The notes under the pieces: generated by a model | What the model was told of the DNA's origin: nothing | Database searches by the model: none | Seen by the model: the letters and a program-made list of their open reading frames with translations, nothing else | Shown here: piece after piece, positions 40,201 through 49,819 of the stretch | Layout of the letters: each line of letters opens with the position of its first letter | Numbering within the stretch: the first letter of the stretch is position 1 | DNA from: Sorangium cellulosum | Lineage (GTDB): Bacteria > Myxococcota_A > Polyangia > Polyangiales > Polyangiaceae | NCBI RefSeq assembly: GCF_002950945.1 | Contig: NZ_CP012673.1 | Span: 4,835,001-4,899,000 of the forward strand | Direction: 5' to 3' | Length of the DNA: 64,000 bases | Made by a program: the position numbers and the translations under genes

Positions 40201-41799
40201 ATGCCGACCAGGCCGCGCTCCCTCGCCCGATGCCCCGGGGCGCGCCGCGCGCCGCTCGGCGTCGCCCTCGCGTTCGCCGTCGTGTTCCTCGGGGCGCTCG
40301 GCGCAGCCCCGGCGCGCGCGCAGGGGCGGTATCAGTCGGCGTTCCTCGGCGGGCGCTCGGCCCTCATGGGGGGCACCGGGGTGGTGCTGGGCGTCGACGG
40401 CGCCGCGCCCTTCCTGAACCCGGCCACGATCATCCGCATCGAGGACCGGAACATCGCGTTCTCGTCGAGGTTCTTCCGCTACGCGCACCGCACGTTGCAC
40501 GCATGGCACCAGCCAGGTCCGGTCGATCCCGCGCGGTACGGCGATCTGCAGCTCGACGGCGCGACGGTGAGCGACCACGGGCTGCGCACCTTCCCGGACT
40601 CGACATGTTACTTCTTCGACCTGAGGCGCGGCGCGCGCGAGGGCGGCGCGGAGCGGACACCGGTGGGCCGCCAGGCGCTCGCCGCCTGCCTCGGCAAGAC
40701 GGAAGAGAACGAGTTCGGGTTCGACGCGCTCGCGTTCTCCGGAGAGTCCGCCGGGCGCCGCGTGAACCAGGCGCAGACGCTCCGCTACGAGTGGGGCCGC
40801 TTCAGCGCCGGCCCCTCGTGGAGCTACAGCGCGACGGATCGCCTCGCGGTGGGCGCCTCGCTCTCGGTCGTGCGCACCCGGTTCGCGAGCTCGCTGGCCG
40901 TCTCCAGCATCGTGGACGACACGGCGACGCGCTCGGCGAGCAGCGCCACGTTCCAGTCCGCGCTCTCGGGCGACTCGTGGGACCTGCTGGCGCACCTCGG
41001 GGTCACGTACCGCCTGACCGAGGTGTTCTCGGCCGGGCTCAGCGTGCGGACGCCCAGCCTCCACGTCTTCGACTCGCTCGACGCGAGCTACCACGACACG
41101 CTCGCGGGCGAGACGGCGTCGGTCCGCCAGTGGGCAGCCGAGGGGGAGTTCGTGGCCCCGTCGCCGGTGCGCCTCGCCGTCGGCGCGAGCGCGGAGTGGA
41201 GCCGGGTGCGGCTGGAGCTGGACGGCTTCCTCTACGTGGGCCAGCGAGAGCTCGCGCGGGTCGTCGTCGACCGGGAGGAGGTCGCGATCGGGGTGGGGGC
41301 GACGCCGCAACGCACGAAGAGCCGGCTCCGCATCACCGAGGAGGCGGCGCCGGTCGTCAACGTGGCGCTCGGCGCCGAGGTGTTCCTCACGCGCGACCTC
41401 AGCCTGATCGGCGGCGTCGTCTCCGATTTCAACCCGCTCGCGAGGCTGCGAGGGCCCATGTCGGCCGAGTCGAGGCTCTTCCTGGAGCGGATGAGCGGCA
41501 TGCACGCGGGGCTCGGGATGGTCTCCTATACCCGGTACGGCGATCTCGTGTTCGGGGCGCGCTTCGACTACGCCGCGGGGCAGATGGCCGCCGTGAACGC
41601 GTTCTCGTCGCCCCTGCAGCTGGATCCGGTCGACAGCAGGGAGTTCGGCGCGACGCTGGTGCTCGCGGGGCGGATCAGCCTGCGCTCGGTGGAGACCACC
41701 GCGCGTGAGCTCGGGGACGCCGTCGAGGGATCTGCCGCCTCTCCGGCCGAGCGGCGCACGCCGAGAGAGCCGATGAAGGCGCCCGCCCAGGAGGACTGA
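40201..41799 (+). CDS. Predicted outer-membrane beta-barrel protein
   Basis: ATG 40201 gives 532 residues. The signal peptide ends at about ARA-Q (residue 40-41). The mature part begins YQSAFLGGRSALMGGTGVVLGVDGAAPFLNPATI, the FadL/OmpP1-type plug and turn pattern, followed by alternating beta strands throughout with aromatic residues at strand ends, ending in a Ser/Arg-rich C-terminus. It is probably a transporter or porin for hydrophobic molecules. Substrate is not visible. An upstream in-frame start exists but lacks support. Confidence 0.82.
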   Translation: MPTRPRSLARCPGARRAPLGVALAFAVVFLGALGAAPARAQGRYQSAFLGGRSALMGGTGVVLGVDGAAPFLNPATIIRIEDRNIAFSSRFFRYAHRTLHAWHQPGPVDPARYGDLQLDGATVSDHGLRTFPDSTCYFFDLRRGAREGGAERTPVGRQALAACLGKTEENEFGFDALAFSGESAGRRVNQAQTLRYEWGRFSAGPSWSYSATDRLAVGASLSVVRTRFASSLAVSSIVDDTATRSASSATFQSALSGDSWDLLAHLGVTYRLTEVFSAGLSVRTPSLHVFDSLDASYHDTLAGETASVRQWAAEGEFVAPSPVRLAVGASAEWSRVRLELDGFLYVGQRELARVVVDREEVAIGVGATPQRTKSRLRITEEAAPVVNVALGAEVFLTRDLSLIGGVVSDFNPLARLRGPMSAESRLFLERMSGMHAGLGMVSYTRYGDLVFGARFDYAAGQMAAVNAFSSPLQLDPVDSREFGATLVLAGRISLRSVETTARELGDAVEGSAASPAERRTPREPMKAPAQED

Positions 41800-41850
41800 G
41801 CCGCGGCGCTGCCGGCGGGCGCGCCGGCGGAGGGCCGCCGCGCGCGGCCG

Positions 41851-42576
41851 TCAGACGCCGGAGGAGGCGACGAACTCGGCGACGAACGGCGAGGCCGGGC
41901 GCTCCCGGAGCTCCGCGAGGCTGCCCACCTGGACGACGCGGCCCGCCTCGAGCACGGCGATGCGGCCCCCCATCGCGGCGGCGTCGGCGAGGTCGTGCGT
42001 GACGACCAGCGCCGGCAGGCCGAGCTCTCTCAGGTACCCGGCCACGAACGACCGCACGTGCCGCCGGGCCCCGATGTCGAGCGCCGCGAGCGGCTCGTCG
42101 AGCAGCAGCGCCGCGGGCCTCGCCGAAAGCGCCCTGGCCAGCGCGACCCGCTGCCGTTCGCCGCCGGACAGGCTCGCCGGGCTGCGCCGGGCGAGCTCCG
42201 CCACCCCGAGGCCCTGCAGCGCGGCGAGCGCCGCGTCGCGCCGCGCGCGCGCGGGCTGCCTCGGGTCGCGGCAGGCGAGGGCGAACTCGACGTTCTCGAG
42301 CGCCGACAGGTGCGGGAAGAGGCCGTAGTTCTGGGGCAGGTACCCGAGGCCGCGCTCCTCGGGCGGCAGGTCCGTCCCGCGCTCCGCGTCGAAGAGCGCG
42401 CGCCCGTTCAGCAGGATCCGGCCGCGGCGTGGGGAGAGGACGCCGAGGACCAGGAGCAGCAGGCTCGTCTTGCCAGCCCCGTTCGGCCCGACGAGCACGA
42501 ACGGACCGTCCTCGGCGGCGAGCTGCGCCTCGAGCGAGAGCCTCCCGATCCGCGCCTCCACGGTGATCTCGAGCAT
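41851..42576 (-). CDS. modC: Molybdate ABC transporter, ATP-binding protein ModC
   Basis: ATPase of the molybdate importer, 241 residues. Walker A is LVGPNGAGKTSLL, Q-loop GYLPQNYGLFPHLSALEN, signature SLSGGERQRVALARAL, Walker B ALLLDEPLAALD, and the switch His is in VVTHDLADAAAM. The sequence ends soon after the ATPase domain; the molybdate-binding MOP domain often found in ModC is absent, so it is a short variant. It lies 9 bases after modB. Confidence 0.9.
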   Translation of the reverse strand: MLEITVEARIGRLSLEAQLAAEDGPFVLVGPNGAGKTSLLLLVLGVLSPRRGRILLNGRALFDAERGTDLPPEERGLGYLPQNYGLFPHLSALENVEFALACRDPRQPARARRDAALAALQGLGVAELARRSPASLSGGERQRVALARALSARPAALLLDEPLAALDIGARRHVRSFVAGYLRELGLPALVVTHDLADAAAMGGRIAVLEAGRVVQVGSLAELRERPASPFVAEFVASSGV

Positions 42577-42585
42577 CGTGCCCCC

Positions 42586-43470
42586 TCACGCGCCTTCGCG
42601 CCGCGCGTCGCGCCCATCACCCCGGCGCTCCGGCGGCTCGTCGCCGCGTTCCCCGCGCCGCGACAGGCGGGCCGTCCCGCCGCGGACGAGGAGCAGGAAG
42701 GCGAAGGCCGCGAGCACGAGCACGAGCGACAGGGACTGCGCGACGCGGAGATCCGACTCGAGCGCCGTGTAGATCGCGAGCGGCAGCGTCTGCGTCTTGC
42801 CGGTGAGGTTGCCGGCGAACATGAGCGTCGCGCCGAACTCGCCGAGCGAGCGCGCCCAGCTCATGGCGGCGCCGCTCACGAGCCCGGGCGCGGCGAGCGG
42901 CAAGGCGACGCGGAGGAACACGCGGGCGGGGGAGGCGCCCAGGCTGCGCGCCACGGTGATGTAGTCCTCGCCGACGCGGCGGAAGGCGCTCGTGGCCGCC
43001 TGCAGGAAGAACGGCGCCGAGACGAAGGTCTCGGCCATGATCACCGCCGCGGTCGTGAACGCGAGGGACCAGCCCTCCGGGTAGAGCCACCGGCCGAGCA
43101 ACCCCCGGCGCCCGAAGGCGAGCAACATCGCGACCCCCGCCACCGCCGGCGGGATGACGATGGGGAGCTGGAGGAGCGTCTCGACGGCCCGCGGGATCCG
43201 GCCGGCGCGGCGCGCGAGCAGCCACGCGAGGGGCGTCCCGAGCCCGACCACGAGGGCGAGGGTCACGCTCGTGGTGAAGAGGCTCAGCTTGAGGGCGGAC
43301 AGCGCCAGCGGGTGCCGCAGCCCGGCGACGAGATCGGACCAGCCCGTCGCCGTGAGCAGCCCGAGGAGCGGCAGCATCAGGAACGCGAACAGCAGGCTCG
43401 CGGCGCCCGCCATGCACGTGCGCCAGAGCCTGCCGCCGAGCGAGGTGCTCCGGAACGTCGACGCGCTCAC
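42586..43470 (-). CDS. modB: Molybdate ABC transporter, permease ModB
   Basis: Inner-membrane channel subunit, 294 residues, with six predicted helices and the EAA coupling motif near EDYITVARSLGASPARVF. The start is GTG 43470, overlapping the modA stop by four bases (GTGA), so translation is coupled. An N-terminal extension is Ser/Arg-rich. The order is modA-modB-modC on the minus strand. Confidence 0.9.
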   Translation of the reverse strand: MSASTFRSTSLGGRLWRTCMAGAASLLFAFLMLPLLGLLTATGWSDLVAGLRHPLALSALKLSLFTTSVTLALVVGLGTPLAWLLARRAGRIPRAVETLLQLPIVIPPAVAGVAMLLAFGRRGLLGRWLYPEGWSLAFTTAAVIMAETFVSAPFFLQAATSAFRRVGEDYITVARSLGASPARVFLRVALPLAAPGLVSGAAMSWARSLGEFGATLMFAGNLTGKTQTLPLAIYTALESDLRVAQSLSLVLVLAAFAFLLLVRGGTARLSRRGERGDEPPERRGDGRDARREGA

Positions 43471-44348
43471 GGGGGGGCTCCGGGGCGCGTGGCCCCGGCG
43501 CTCGAGAACCCGGATCGCGCGAGGATCTCCTGCCCGGCGGGAGACATCACGAGATCCACCCACGCCCTCGCGAGCTCCGGGTGGGGCGCGGAGGCGACGA
43601 CGGCGATCGGGTAGTCGGCGAGGACGTTCACTTCTGCCGGGATGGGGACGATGTCCACGCGGTCCTGGGCGGTGGCGGCGTCGGTGCGGTACACGATGCC
43701 CGCGTCGGCCTCGCCCAGGCTGACCTTGGCCAGCACCTGCCTGACGTTGAGCTCCCTCGAGACCACGCGCGCCTCGACCCTCGCGCGGAAGTCGGCCCCG
43801 AGCTGCCGGGAGGCCTTGTCCAGGATCTGGAGCGTGTACCCGCCGATGGGGACCTCGGGCGCGCCGAGGACGATCCGCGCGGCGCCGGGGAGGTCGGCGA
43901 ACGTCCGGATCGCGGGTGAGCTGCCCTTGGCGACGATGACGACCGGCTCGTTGCGGGCGAAGACCACCGGGCCCTCGACCTTGCCGGCGGCGCGCAGGGC
44001 CTCCATGTGCCGGCGGTCGGCGGAGGCGAAGACGTCGGCGGCCGCGCCGTGATCGAGCTGCGTCCGCAGCTCCTGGCTGCCCGCGAAGTTGAAGGAGACG
44101 TCCGCGGCGGGCCGGCTCTTCTTGAGCTCTTCCGCGAGGCGCTCGAAGCTCTCGCGGAGCGACGCCGCCGCGAACACGACGAGCGTCTGGTCCTTGCCCG
44201 CGCCCGCCGCGTCGTCCGAGCCGGACCCCTTGCACGCCGCGAGCAGGGACAAGGCGAGCCCGACGAGGCACGCGACGAGCGCCGCGCGGCGGCGGTCGAG
44301 GCGCTCTCCATCGCGGGGACGGGTTCGGTCATGGGCGGGCATGGGCAT
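43467..44348 (-). CDS. modA: Molybdate ABC transporter, substrate-binding protein ModA
   Basis: The 293-residue lipoprotein (LAAC, Cys39) binds molybdate or tungstate outside the membrane. Family signatures include VVFAAASLRESFERLA, with the Ser that holds the oxyanion, FNFAGSQELRTQL and DVFASADRRHME, then PVVIVAKGSS. The start ATG 44348 follows a GGAAGGAAG site. It heads the mod operon, and the XRE-PBP regulator gene ends 45 bases upstream on the same strand. Confidence 0.93.
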   Translation of the reverse strand: MPMPAHDRTRPRDGERLDRRRAALVACLVGLALSLLAACKGSGSDDAAGAGKDQTLVVFAAASLRESFERLAEELKKSRPAADVSFNFAGSQELRTQLDHGAAADVFASADRRHMEALRAAGKVEGPVVFARNEPVVIVAKGSSPAIRTFADLPGAARIVLGAPEVPIGGYTLQILDKASRQLGADFRARVEARVVSRELNVRQVLAKVSLGEADAGIVYRTDAATAQDRVDIVPIPAEVNVLADYPIAVVASAPHPELARAWVDLVMSPAGQEILARSGFSSAGATRPGAPP

Positions 44349-44393
44349 CTTCCTTCCCTTCTCGACGGGTGTTGCGTGCCGAGGTGGAGCGCG

Positions 44394-45503
44394 TCATGGG
44401 GCGGCGTTCAGCGTGGCCACGCGCTGGCCGCTGGCGCGGACGTCGTAGCCGAGGGCAGAGAGCTCGCGCCGGAACGCCGAGGACGTCATCGCGTCGAAGA
44501 GCCGCGCGAGCCTCGGATCGTCGAGCCCGTCGCTCGGCAAGGCGAGGTCGAAGCGCTCCTCGGCGAGGGGCACGAATTCGATGTGGAAGGCCATCGCCGC
44601 GTCGCGCGTCGCGAAGCCGACGTCCGCGGCGCCCATGGCGATGGCCTGCGCGACCTCGAGGGGGCCGCTCGCCTGGACCGCCGCGGCGGCCGCGACGCTG
44701 GCCGGAAGCCCTGCGCGGCGCAGCTCGCTGTCGAGCAGGCGCCGCGCGCCGGACCCTGGCTCGCGCCCGACGATGCGGAGCCCGGGGCGATCGAGGTCCG
44801 CGACGCCGCGGATCCGGTGGGGATTGCCGGGGGCGACGAGCAGCCCCGCTTCCCAGTGGGCCAGGGCGACGAGCGCGACGCTGCGCGAGCCGACGTGACG
44901 GCGGACGTCCGGCAGGTTCTCCTCGCCGGTCCGGTCGTCGACGAGGTGGACGCCCGCGACGTGCGTCCGGTCGCGCGAGAGCGCCTCGAGCGCCTGCGTG
45001 CTCGACCGCGCGAGCCAGAGGAAGCGCCCCGGGCCGCGCCGGCGGTTGAGGCGGTCCGCGAGCAGGCCGAGCGCCGGAGCGCAGCCCATGACGACCACGT
45101 TCTCGCGCGCGTCGCTCGCCGGGCGCAGCAGCTCGACGCTCGCGCGGCCGCGGCGCGAGCGCGAGGCCAGGGCGTCCGCGGACAGGTCGACGCCGCGCCG
45201 GTCGAGGGGGTAAGAGACCCAGCGCCTCGCGATGTAGGCGATTGCGACGCGCCCGGACGACCCGCCGGACTCCGGCTCCACCGCGACACGCTCGGCCGCG
45301 GCCGCTCCCTCGAACAGATCCTCCACGCGGCAGTCCAGCGCGCGGGCGAGCCGCAGCGCGACCAGCACGGAGGGCGTCGCGCGCCCCGCCTCGATCGCGC
45401 CCACGCTCTGGCGGGTGAGGCTCGCTGCGGCAGCGAGGTCGACCTGGGAGAGCCCGCGCTGCTCGCGCAGCGCCCGGACCCGGTTGCCCGCGGCGGCTGT
45501 CAT
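44394..45503 (-). CDS. XRE-type regulator fused to a periplasmic-binding-like domain
   Basis: The 369-residue protein has an N-terminal helix-turn-helix of the Cro/CI type (VRALREQRGLSQVDLAAAASLTRQSVGAIEAGR, about residues 8-40). A PBP-like ligand domain follows (about 95-360), the type found in regulators linked to molybdate and related oxyanions (PF12727-like). It sits directly upstream of modA on the same strand, so it probably senses molybdate or a cofactor product and controls the mod genes. An AT-rich segment at about 45505-45545 upstream could be its promoter. Ligand identity is inferred. Confidence 0.88.
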   Translation of the reverse strand: MTAAAGNRVRALREQRGLSQVDLAAAASLTRQSVGAIEAGRATPSVLVALRLARALDCRVEDLFEGAAAAERVAVEPESGGSSGRVAIAYIARRWVSYPLDRRGVDLSADALASRSRRGRASVELLRPASDARENVVVMGCAPALGLLADRLNRRRGPGRFLWLARSSTQALEALSRDRTHVAGVHLVDDRTGEENLPDVRRHVGSRSVALVALAHWEAGLLVAPGNPHRIRGVADLDRPGLRIVGREPGSGARRLLDSELRRAGLPASVAAAAAVQASGPLEVAQAIAMGAADVGFATRDAAMAFHIEFVPLAEERFDLALPSDGLDDPRLARLFDAMTSSAFRRELSALGYDVRASGQRVATLNAAP

Positions 45504-45712
45504 GACGCCTACGCTTTACATCATGGAAGGCATGCTTGTCATGCGCGGCGCCGCGCCGCCCTCGGGGGCCGCTCCGCGCCAGGTTTCAAGGAGGTTGCGA
45601 GAGGGCGTGCGCGCTGCCCGCCGGTGCTGGGGCAGGGAGCTGGGGCAGGGGGCTCGCGCCGAGGATCCGGCGCGGCTTCAGCGCGCTGCCGCGCCGTTCG
45701 GCGCGTCGGGCA

Positions 45713-46501
45713 TCAGGTGTCGCTGTCGTCGGGCTCGATGCCCAGCGCCCTCAGCTGCGCCACGAGCCGCGCCGCGCGCGCCTGCTCGCGCTCGGCCCGC
45801 TCGCGCTCGCGCTCGGCCCGCTCGCGCTCGCGCTCGGCCCGCTCCGCTCCCGTCGGCACCAGGCCGCCGTCCGCCGTGTGCCAGCGCAGCCAGCGATCGC
45901 GCCGGCCCTCGTAGACGCCCTCCCATGCGCAGAGGCCCAGCGCCGCGGCCTCGAACCAGGCCTTCTCCATCGGCGCGTAGGTGTGTCCGCGCAGCTCGAA
46001 GGCGCGCAGCGCCGGGCCCCCGAGGTGGCCCGCCGGGTCCCAGACGACGTAATACGCGACGCGCATCCACGCATAACGACGTCGCTTCGTGCCGAGCTCG
46101 TCGCCCTCCCGGTTCGAGACGATCTCGATCACCACGTCGGGGGGCTTGCCGAACTCCCAGAAGAAATAGGAGCGATGCTCCTTCTGCCACCACGCCTCAT
46201 GCAGCGCGACATCGAGGCTGAGGAGCACGTCCGGCACGAGGGGCGGCTCCTTCGGCGAGGCAAAGAGACCCACGTTGGCCGCGGCGAGGTAGCTCCGCGG
46301 CTCGCCCTCTTGCGACGGCGGCGGCCCCAGCCACGAGCTGTAGAGCGACTCGGTCAGGAGCCGCTGCTGCTTCTCGGAAGGGAAGTTGTCCAAGGGGGTG
46401 TCGTCCTCGGTGACGAGCGCCGACACGTCCGGCTCGACCACCTCGGCGAAGGGGGTGGCAGAGCTCGCCAGCATCGAGGGCTCGGCCAGCATGGAGGACA
46501 T
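45713..46501 (-). CDS. Uma2-family (DUF820) putative endonuclease
   Basis: A PD-(D/E)XK nuclease-fold protein. The active-site pattern is visible as PDVVIEIVSNREGDELGTK, with Asp, Glu and Lys, and PDVLLSLDVAL beforehand. ATG 46501 gives 262 residues; 46567 or 46492 are also possible. The C-terminus has ERERAERERERAERE, a coiled-coil. Uma2 genes are often present in many copies in myxobacteria and cyanobacteria; their role is not settled. It sits between the mod genes and the molybdopterin oxidoreductase, apparently unrelated to both. Confidence 0.85.
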   Translation of the reverse strand: MSSMLAEPSMLASSATPFAEVVEPDVSALVTEDDTPLDNFPSEKQQRLLTESLYSSWLGPPPSQEGEPRSYLAAANVGLFASPKEPPLVPDVLLSLDVALHEAWWQKEHRSYFFWEFGKPPDVVIEIVSNREGDELGTKRRRYAWMRVAYYVVWDPAGHLGGPALRAFELRGHTYAPMEKAWFEAAALGLCAWEGVYEGRRDRWLRWHTADGGLVPTGAERAERERERAERERERAEREQARAARLVAQLRALGIEPDDSDT

Positions 46502-46637
46502 CCAGACATTTAACTTCCTGAAGGAGCGCGGCTGTGTCAAGCGCCGGGGCGAGACGGCAGCGCACACTTCCGCCCGGCCTCCACGAGCGATGTGGTCGTC
46601 GACGGCCAGGTCCCCGCTGGCCGGGGCGGCAGCGGCG

Positions 46638-48587
46638 CTACGGCGCGGCGCGCGGCGGGTCGAGCGGCGCGAGGCGCACGCGCTCCTCGTAGAGCGCGCC
46701 GCCCTCGCCGATGTCCGTGGTGCGGGCGCGGATCAGCGCGTTGGCGCAGCGGCCGTCCCGGAGGTGGCCGCCCTTCGGGACGAGCGCCACGTCGCGGCGC
46801 TGCGCGGGATCGTGGCGGAGCCGCACCACCATCGCGCCGACGCGCGACTCGAGCCGGCACACGCTGCCGTCGGGCAGGCCGCCGGCGGCGTCGGGGTGGA
46901 CCGTGACGACGGCCGGGCCCTCCGGGGGGCGCGCCCACTGCGACGACTGCGACTTCTCGGTGGAGAGCGCCATGAGCAGCAGCGGAAACTCGCCCGTAGC
47001 GGGATCCTCGCGCTCCTCCGGCGCCTCGGTGACGAGGTTGACGCGACCGCTCGGGGTCGGGAACTTGCGGTCCGCGAAGAGCACCTCCGCGGCCAGCGGG
47101 TTGCGCACCGGCCCGCGCTCGAGGTCGTCGAGCGTGACGCCGAAGGGCGCGAGCCGGGGCTCGGCGATCCGCCGCTTCCACGCGCGCGCGCTGCCGTCGA
47201 GCGCACCCGCGAGGCCGACCCGCCCCGCGAGCTCCTGCATGATCTCGAGGTCGCTCTTCACCCCGTCCGGAGGCGGGACGACGGGCCGGGCGACGCCGAG
47301 GTAATGGTGGCCGTAGGCGCCGAGGAGGTCGTCGGCCTCCAGGAGCGTCGTCGTGGGCAGGACGAGGTGCGCGAGCCGCGCGGTGTCCGTGAGGAAAGCG
47401 TCGACGACGACGACGAGCTCGCGCGTCCTCAGCGCCTCGGCGACGGTCTCGGACTCGGGCAACATCGCGACCGGGTTGCCCGCGGTCACCCAGACGGCGC
47501 GGATCGGGGGATCGCTCATCCGGAGCACCTCCGGTCCGAACAGCGGCTCGCAGACGGTGCGGGGCGCGGGGCGCTCGCCCTGGAACGGCGAGAGGTCGAA
47601 GGCGCCGCGGCGCTTGAAGTAGAACGAGACGCCGCCGCCGGGGACGCCGAGGTTGCCGCTGACCGCCGAGAGCGCGTCGAGGGCGCGCACGATCGCGCCG
47701 CCCGAGGTGCGCCGGCCCATGCCCCAGCCGACGAGGATCGCCGCGGGGCGGTCGGCGAGGCGGCGCGCGAGATCCACGGCGGCGCTCGCGGGCACGTCGG
47801 CGTCCTCGCACCACGCCGCGACGGAGCGGCGCGCGGCGAGCGCGCGGAAGGCGTCGAGGTGATCGCAGTAGTCGGCCGCCGACGGATCGGTCCACCCCTC
47901 GTCGAAGAGGACGCGGGCGACGGCCATGGCGAGCGCGAAATCGCCGCCGGGGCGGGGCTGGTAGAACGCCCCGCACAGGGAGGCGGTCCGGTGGTGCACG
48001 GGGTCGATGAGGACGAGCTCGGCGCCGCGCGCCTTCGCCTCGCGCAGCACCGGCAGGGTGTGCGGGCTCGAGGTGAAGACGTTCTTGCCCCAGAGGAGGA
48101 TGTGCCGGGCGTTCCGGAGATCGGCGAGGTCGTGGCTGTCTTCCTCGCCGAAGTCGGTGAGCTGCGCGGCGTCGCCCGCGCCGGAGCAGATGTCGCCGCG
48201 CTTGACCGTGACCGGCCCGAACCGCGCGAAGAAGGCGTCGGTGATCCCCGCGAGCATCCCGAGCGAGCCGCCGCTCCGGTAGTGGAAGATCGCGGCCGGG
48301 CCCGACTCGGCGCGGATCCTGAGCAGCTGCGCGGCCGCGGCGTCGAGCGCCTCGTCCCAGGAGACGGGCGCGAGCTCGCCGCCCTTGCGGAGCAGCGGCG
48401 TCGTCAGGCGCGCTGGCGAGTACTGCGTCTCCAGGAAGCGCGACGTCCGGTAGCAGAGGAAGCCGCGCGTGACCGGGTGGCTCGGGTCGCCGCCGAGGCG
48501 CACGACGCGGCCGTCCTCCACGGTGGCCACGATGCCGCACGCGTCGGGGCAGTCGCGGTTGCAGACCGTCTTGCGGATCTCTTGCAC
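46638..48587 (-). CDS. Molybdopterin-dependent oxidoreductase
   Basis: The 649-residue enzyme belongs to the DMSO-reductase superfamily. An N-terminal 4Fe-4S site has CNRDCPDAC plus a later Cys in GFLCYR. The molybdopterin domain includes FHYRSGGSLGM, GDICSGAG and WGKNVFTSSPHT. The C-terminal MopB_CT-like part ends with cofactor-binding residues around CANALIRARTTD. There is no Tat signal, so it is cytoplasmic. The start GTG 48587 gives QEIRKTVCNRD at the N-terminus. The substrate cannot be told. The nearby mod operon would supply molybdenum. The upstream gene (hypothetical, 48620) is 32 bases away on the same strand. Confidence 0.9.
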   Translation of the reverse strand: MQEIRKTVCNRDCPDACGIVATVEDGRVVRLGGDPSHPVTRGFLCYRTSRFLETQYSPARLTTPLLRKGGELAPVSWDEALDAAAAQLLRIRAESGPAAIFHYRSGGSLGMLAGITDAFFARFGPVTVKRGDICSGAGDAAQLTDFGEEDSHDLADLRNARHILLWGKNVFTSSPHTLPVLREAKARGAELVLIDPVHHRTASLCGAFYQPRPGGDFALAMAVARVLFDEGWTDPSAADYCDHLDAFRALAARRSVAAWCEDADVPASAAVDLARRLADRPAAILVGWGMGRRTSGGAIVRALDALSAVSGNLGVPGGGVSFYFKRRGAFDLSPFQGERPAPRTVCEPLFGPEVLRMSDPPIRAVWVTAGNPVAMLPESETVAEALRTRELVVVVDAFLTDTARLAHLVLPTTTLLEADDLLGAYGHHYLGVARPVVPPPDGVKSDLEIMQELAGRVGLAGALDGSARAWKRRIAEPRLAPFGVTLDDLERGPVRNPLAAEVLFADRKFPTPSGRVNLVTEAPEEREDPATGEFPLLLMALSTEKSQSSQWARPPEGPAVVTVHPDAAGGLPDGSVCRLESRVGAMVVRLRHDPAQRRDVALVPKGGHLRDGRCANALIRARTTDIGEGGALYEERVRLAPLDPPRAAP

Positions 48588-48619
48588 GGTTCTTACACGG
48601 TCTCTCGAGCGGCGCGCGC

Positions 48620-49609
48620 CTAGTCCGCGGCGAGCCGCTCGGGCGCGTACTCCCGGGAGTCGTCGCCGGAGATCTCCTGCGCGATGGCGCGCAGCTGCTC
48701 GTAGCGTTCGCGCAGGAGCGACCACAGCCGGTCGCGGATGTCCCTGGAGTCGATGCGCTCCGCGGGGCGCGTGTTGCTGAGCAGCCATTTCGCCGTGGTG
48801 TTCACGCGGATGACCTCCTCCCGGGTGATGGAGATGCGGGTGTGCACGTGGCTCCACCGGTCCAGGATGAGGCCCGTGATCGCGGCCGCGGCGTTCGCGG
48901 GATCGCCGGCGACGAGCGCGCGCCGGACGATGCCGAAGGTCTCGGGGACGATGCCGCGCGGGAAGCACACCTCGGCCGCCGCGAGCGTCGGGCGGAGCGC
49001 CTCGTAGAGCAGGTCGAGCCGCTCGGCGACCTCGGGCGGCGGCGCGTCGTCGGGCTTCATGCGCGTCACCGCGTAGTCGAGCGCCATCGCGAGCTCCGGC
49101 ATGCTGCGGATCGCGTCGAAGCGGGACTTCGGCAGCCGGCGCCGGTGGCGCGCCGGATCCCGCGTGACCGACTGCACGGCGCGCCGGACGATCGCGAGCA
49201 CGCCGCTCGCGTCGCCGCGGAAGGTCTGCACGTTCGCCGCGGGGACCTCGCTCGCCGGCATCGCGTACCGCTCGTACCGCTCGCGATCCAGGCTCTCGTC
49301 CCCCCGGCCGCGCGGGTCCGCCGGGTCGACGCCGGCCACGGATGGCGGCTCGATCCCGGCGACGGACGGCGGCTCGACGCCGGCGACGGACGGCGGTTCC
49401 GCCGCTTCCAGCTGCCGGGCCGGATCGGTCTGCTGGGGCTCGCCCGCGCCGGGGCGCTCTCCTCGAGAGAGCGCCGCCTCGGCGCGCGCTTGCTCCTCGG
49501 GCCCGGACGCCGCGCCCAGCGCGGTGCTCTCGGCCTCGAGCGGGTTGGACCGAAGCGCTGGATCCCGCAGCGCCTCGAGGTCGTCTCGCGCACGCGTCAT
49601 CCGGGTCAT
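48620..49609 (-). CDS. Hypothetical protein with Pro/Ser/Val peptide repeats
   Basis: ATG 49609 gives 329 residues, cytoplasmic and mainly helical in the C-terminal 200 residues. The N-terminal part carries three copies of EPPSVAG(V/I), encoded by 24-base repeats at 49335-49400. No domain is recognised. It precedes the molybdopterin oxidoreductase on the same strand by 32 bases, so they may be co-transcribed, but no functional link is visible. Confidence 0.75.
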   Translation of the reverse strand: MTRMTRARDDLEALRDPALRSNPLEAESTALGAASGPEEQARAEAALSRGERPGAGEPQQTDPARQLEAAEPPSVAGVEPPSVAGIEPPSVAGVDPADPRGRGDESLDRERYERYAMPASEVPAANVQTFRGDASGVLAIVRRAVQSVTRDPARHRRRLPKSRFDAIRSMPELAMALDYAVTRMKPDDAPPPEVAERLDLLYEALRPTLAAAEVCFPRGIVPETFGIVRRALVAGDPANAAAAITGLILDRWSHVHTRISITREEVIRVNTTAKWLLSNTRPAERIDSRDIRDRLWSLLRERYEQLRAIAQEISGDDSREYAPERLAAD

Positions 49610-49819
49610 CGTACGTAAGTCAGCGCGATGGCACAAGATCCGCCGCCGCTCGCCGCCCGTGAATCGGCGCCGCGGGCGGGCGCCATGACGCGCTGCCCAT
49701 GACGCGCGCCGGTCCTCGGGCTCCGCCCGGAGCCCGGAACCCCACGCTCGCGCCACGTCCACGCCGCGCGGCCCTCCCTGACCGCGCGGCGAGCGGCCAG
49801 GACCCGGCCGCGCCCGCCG

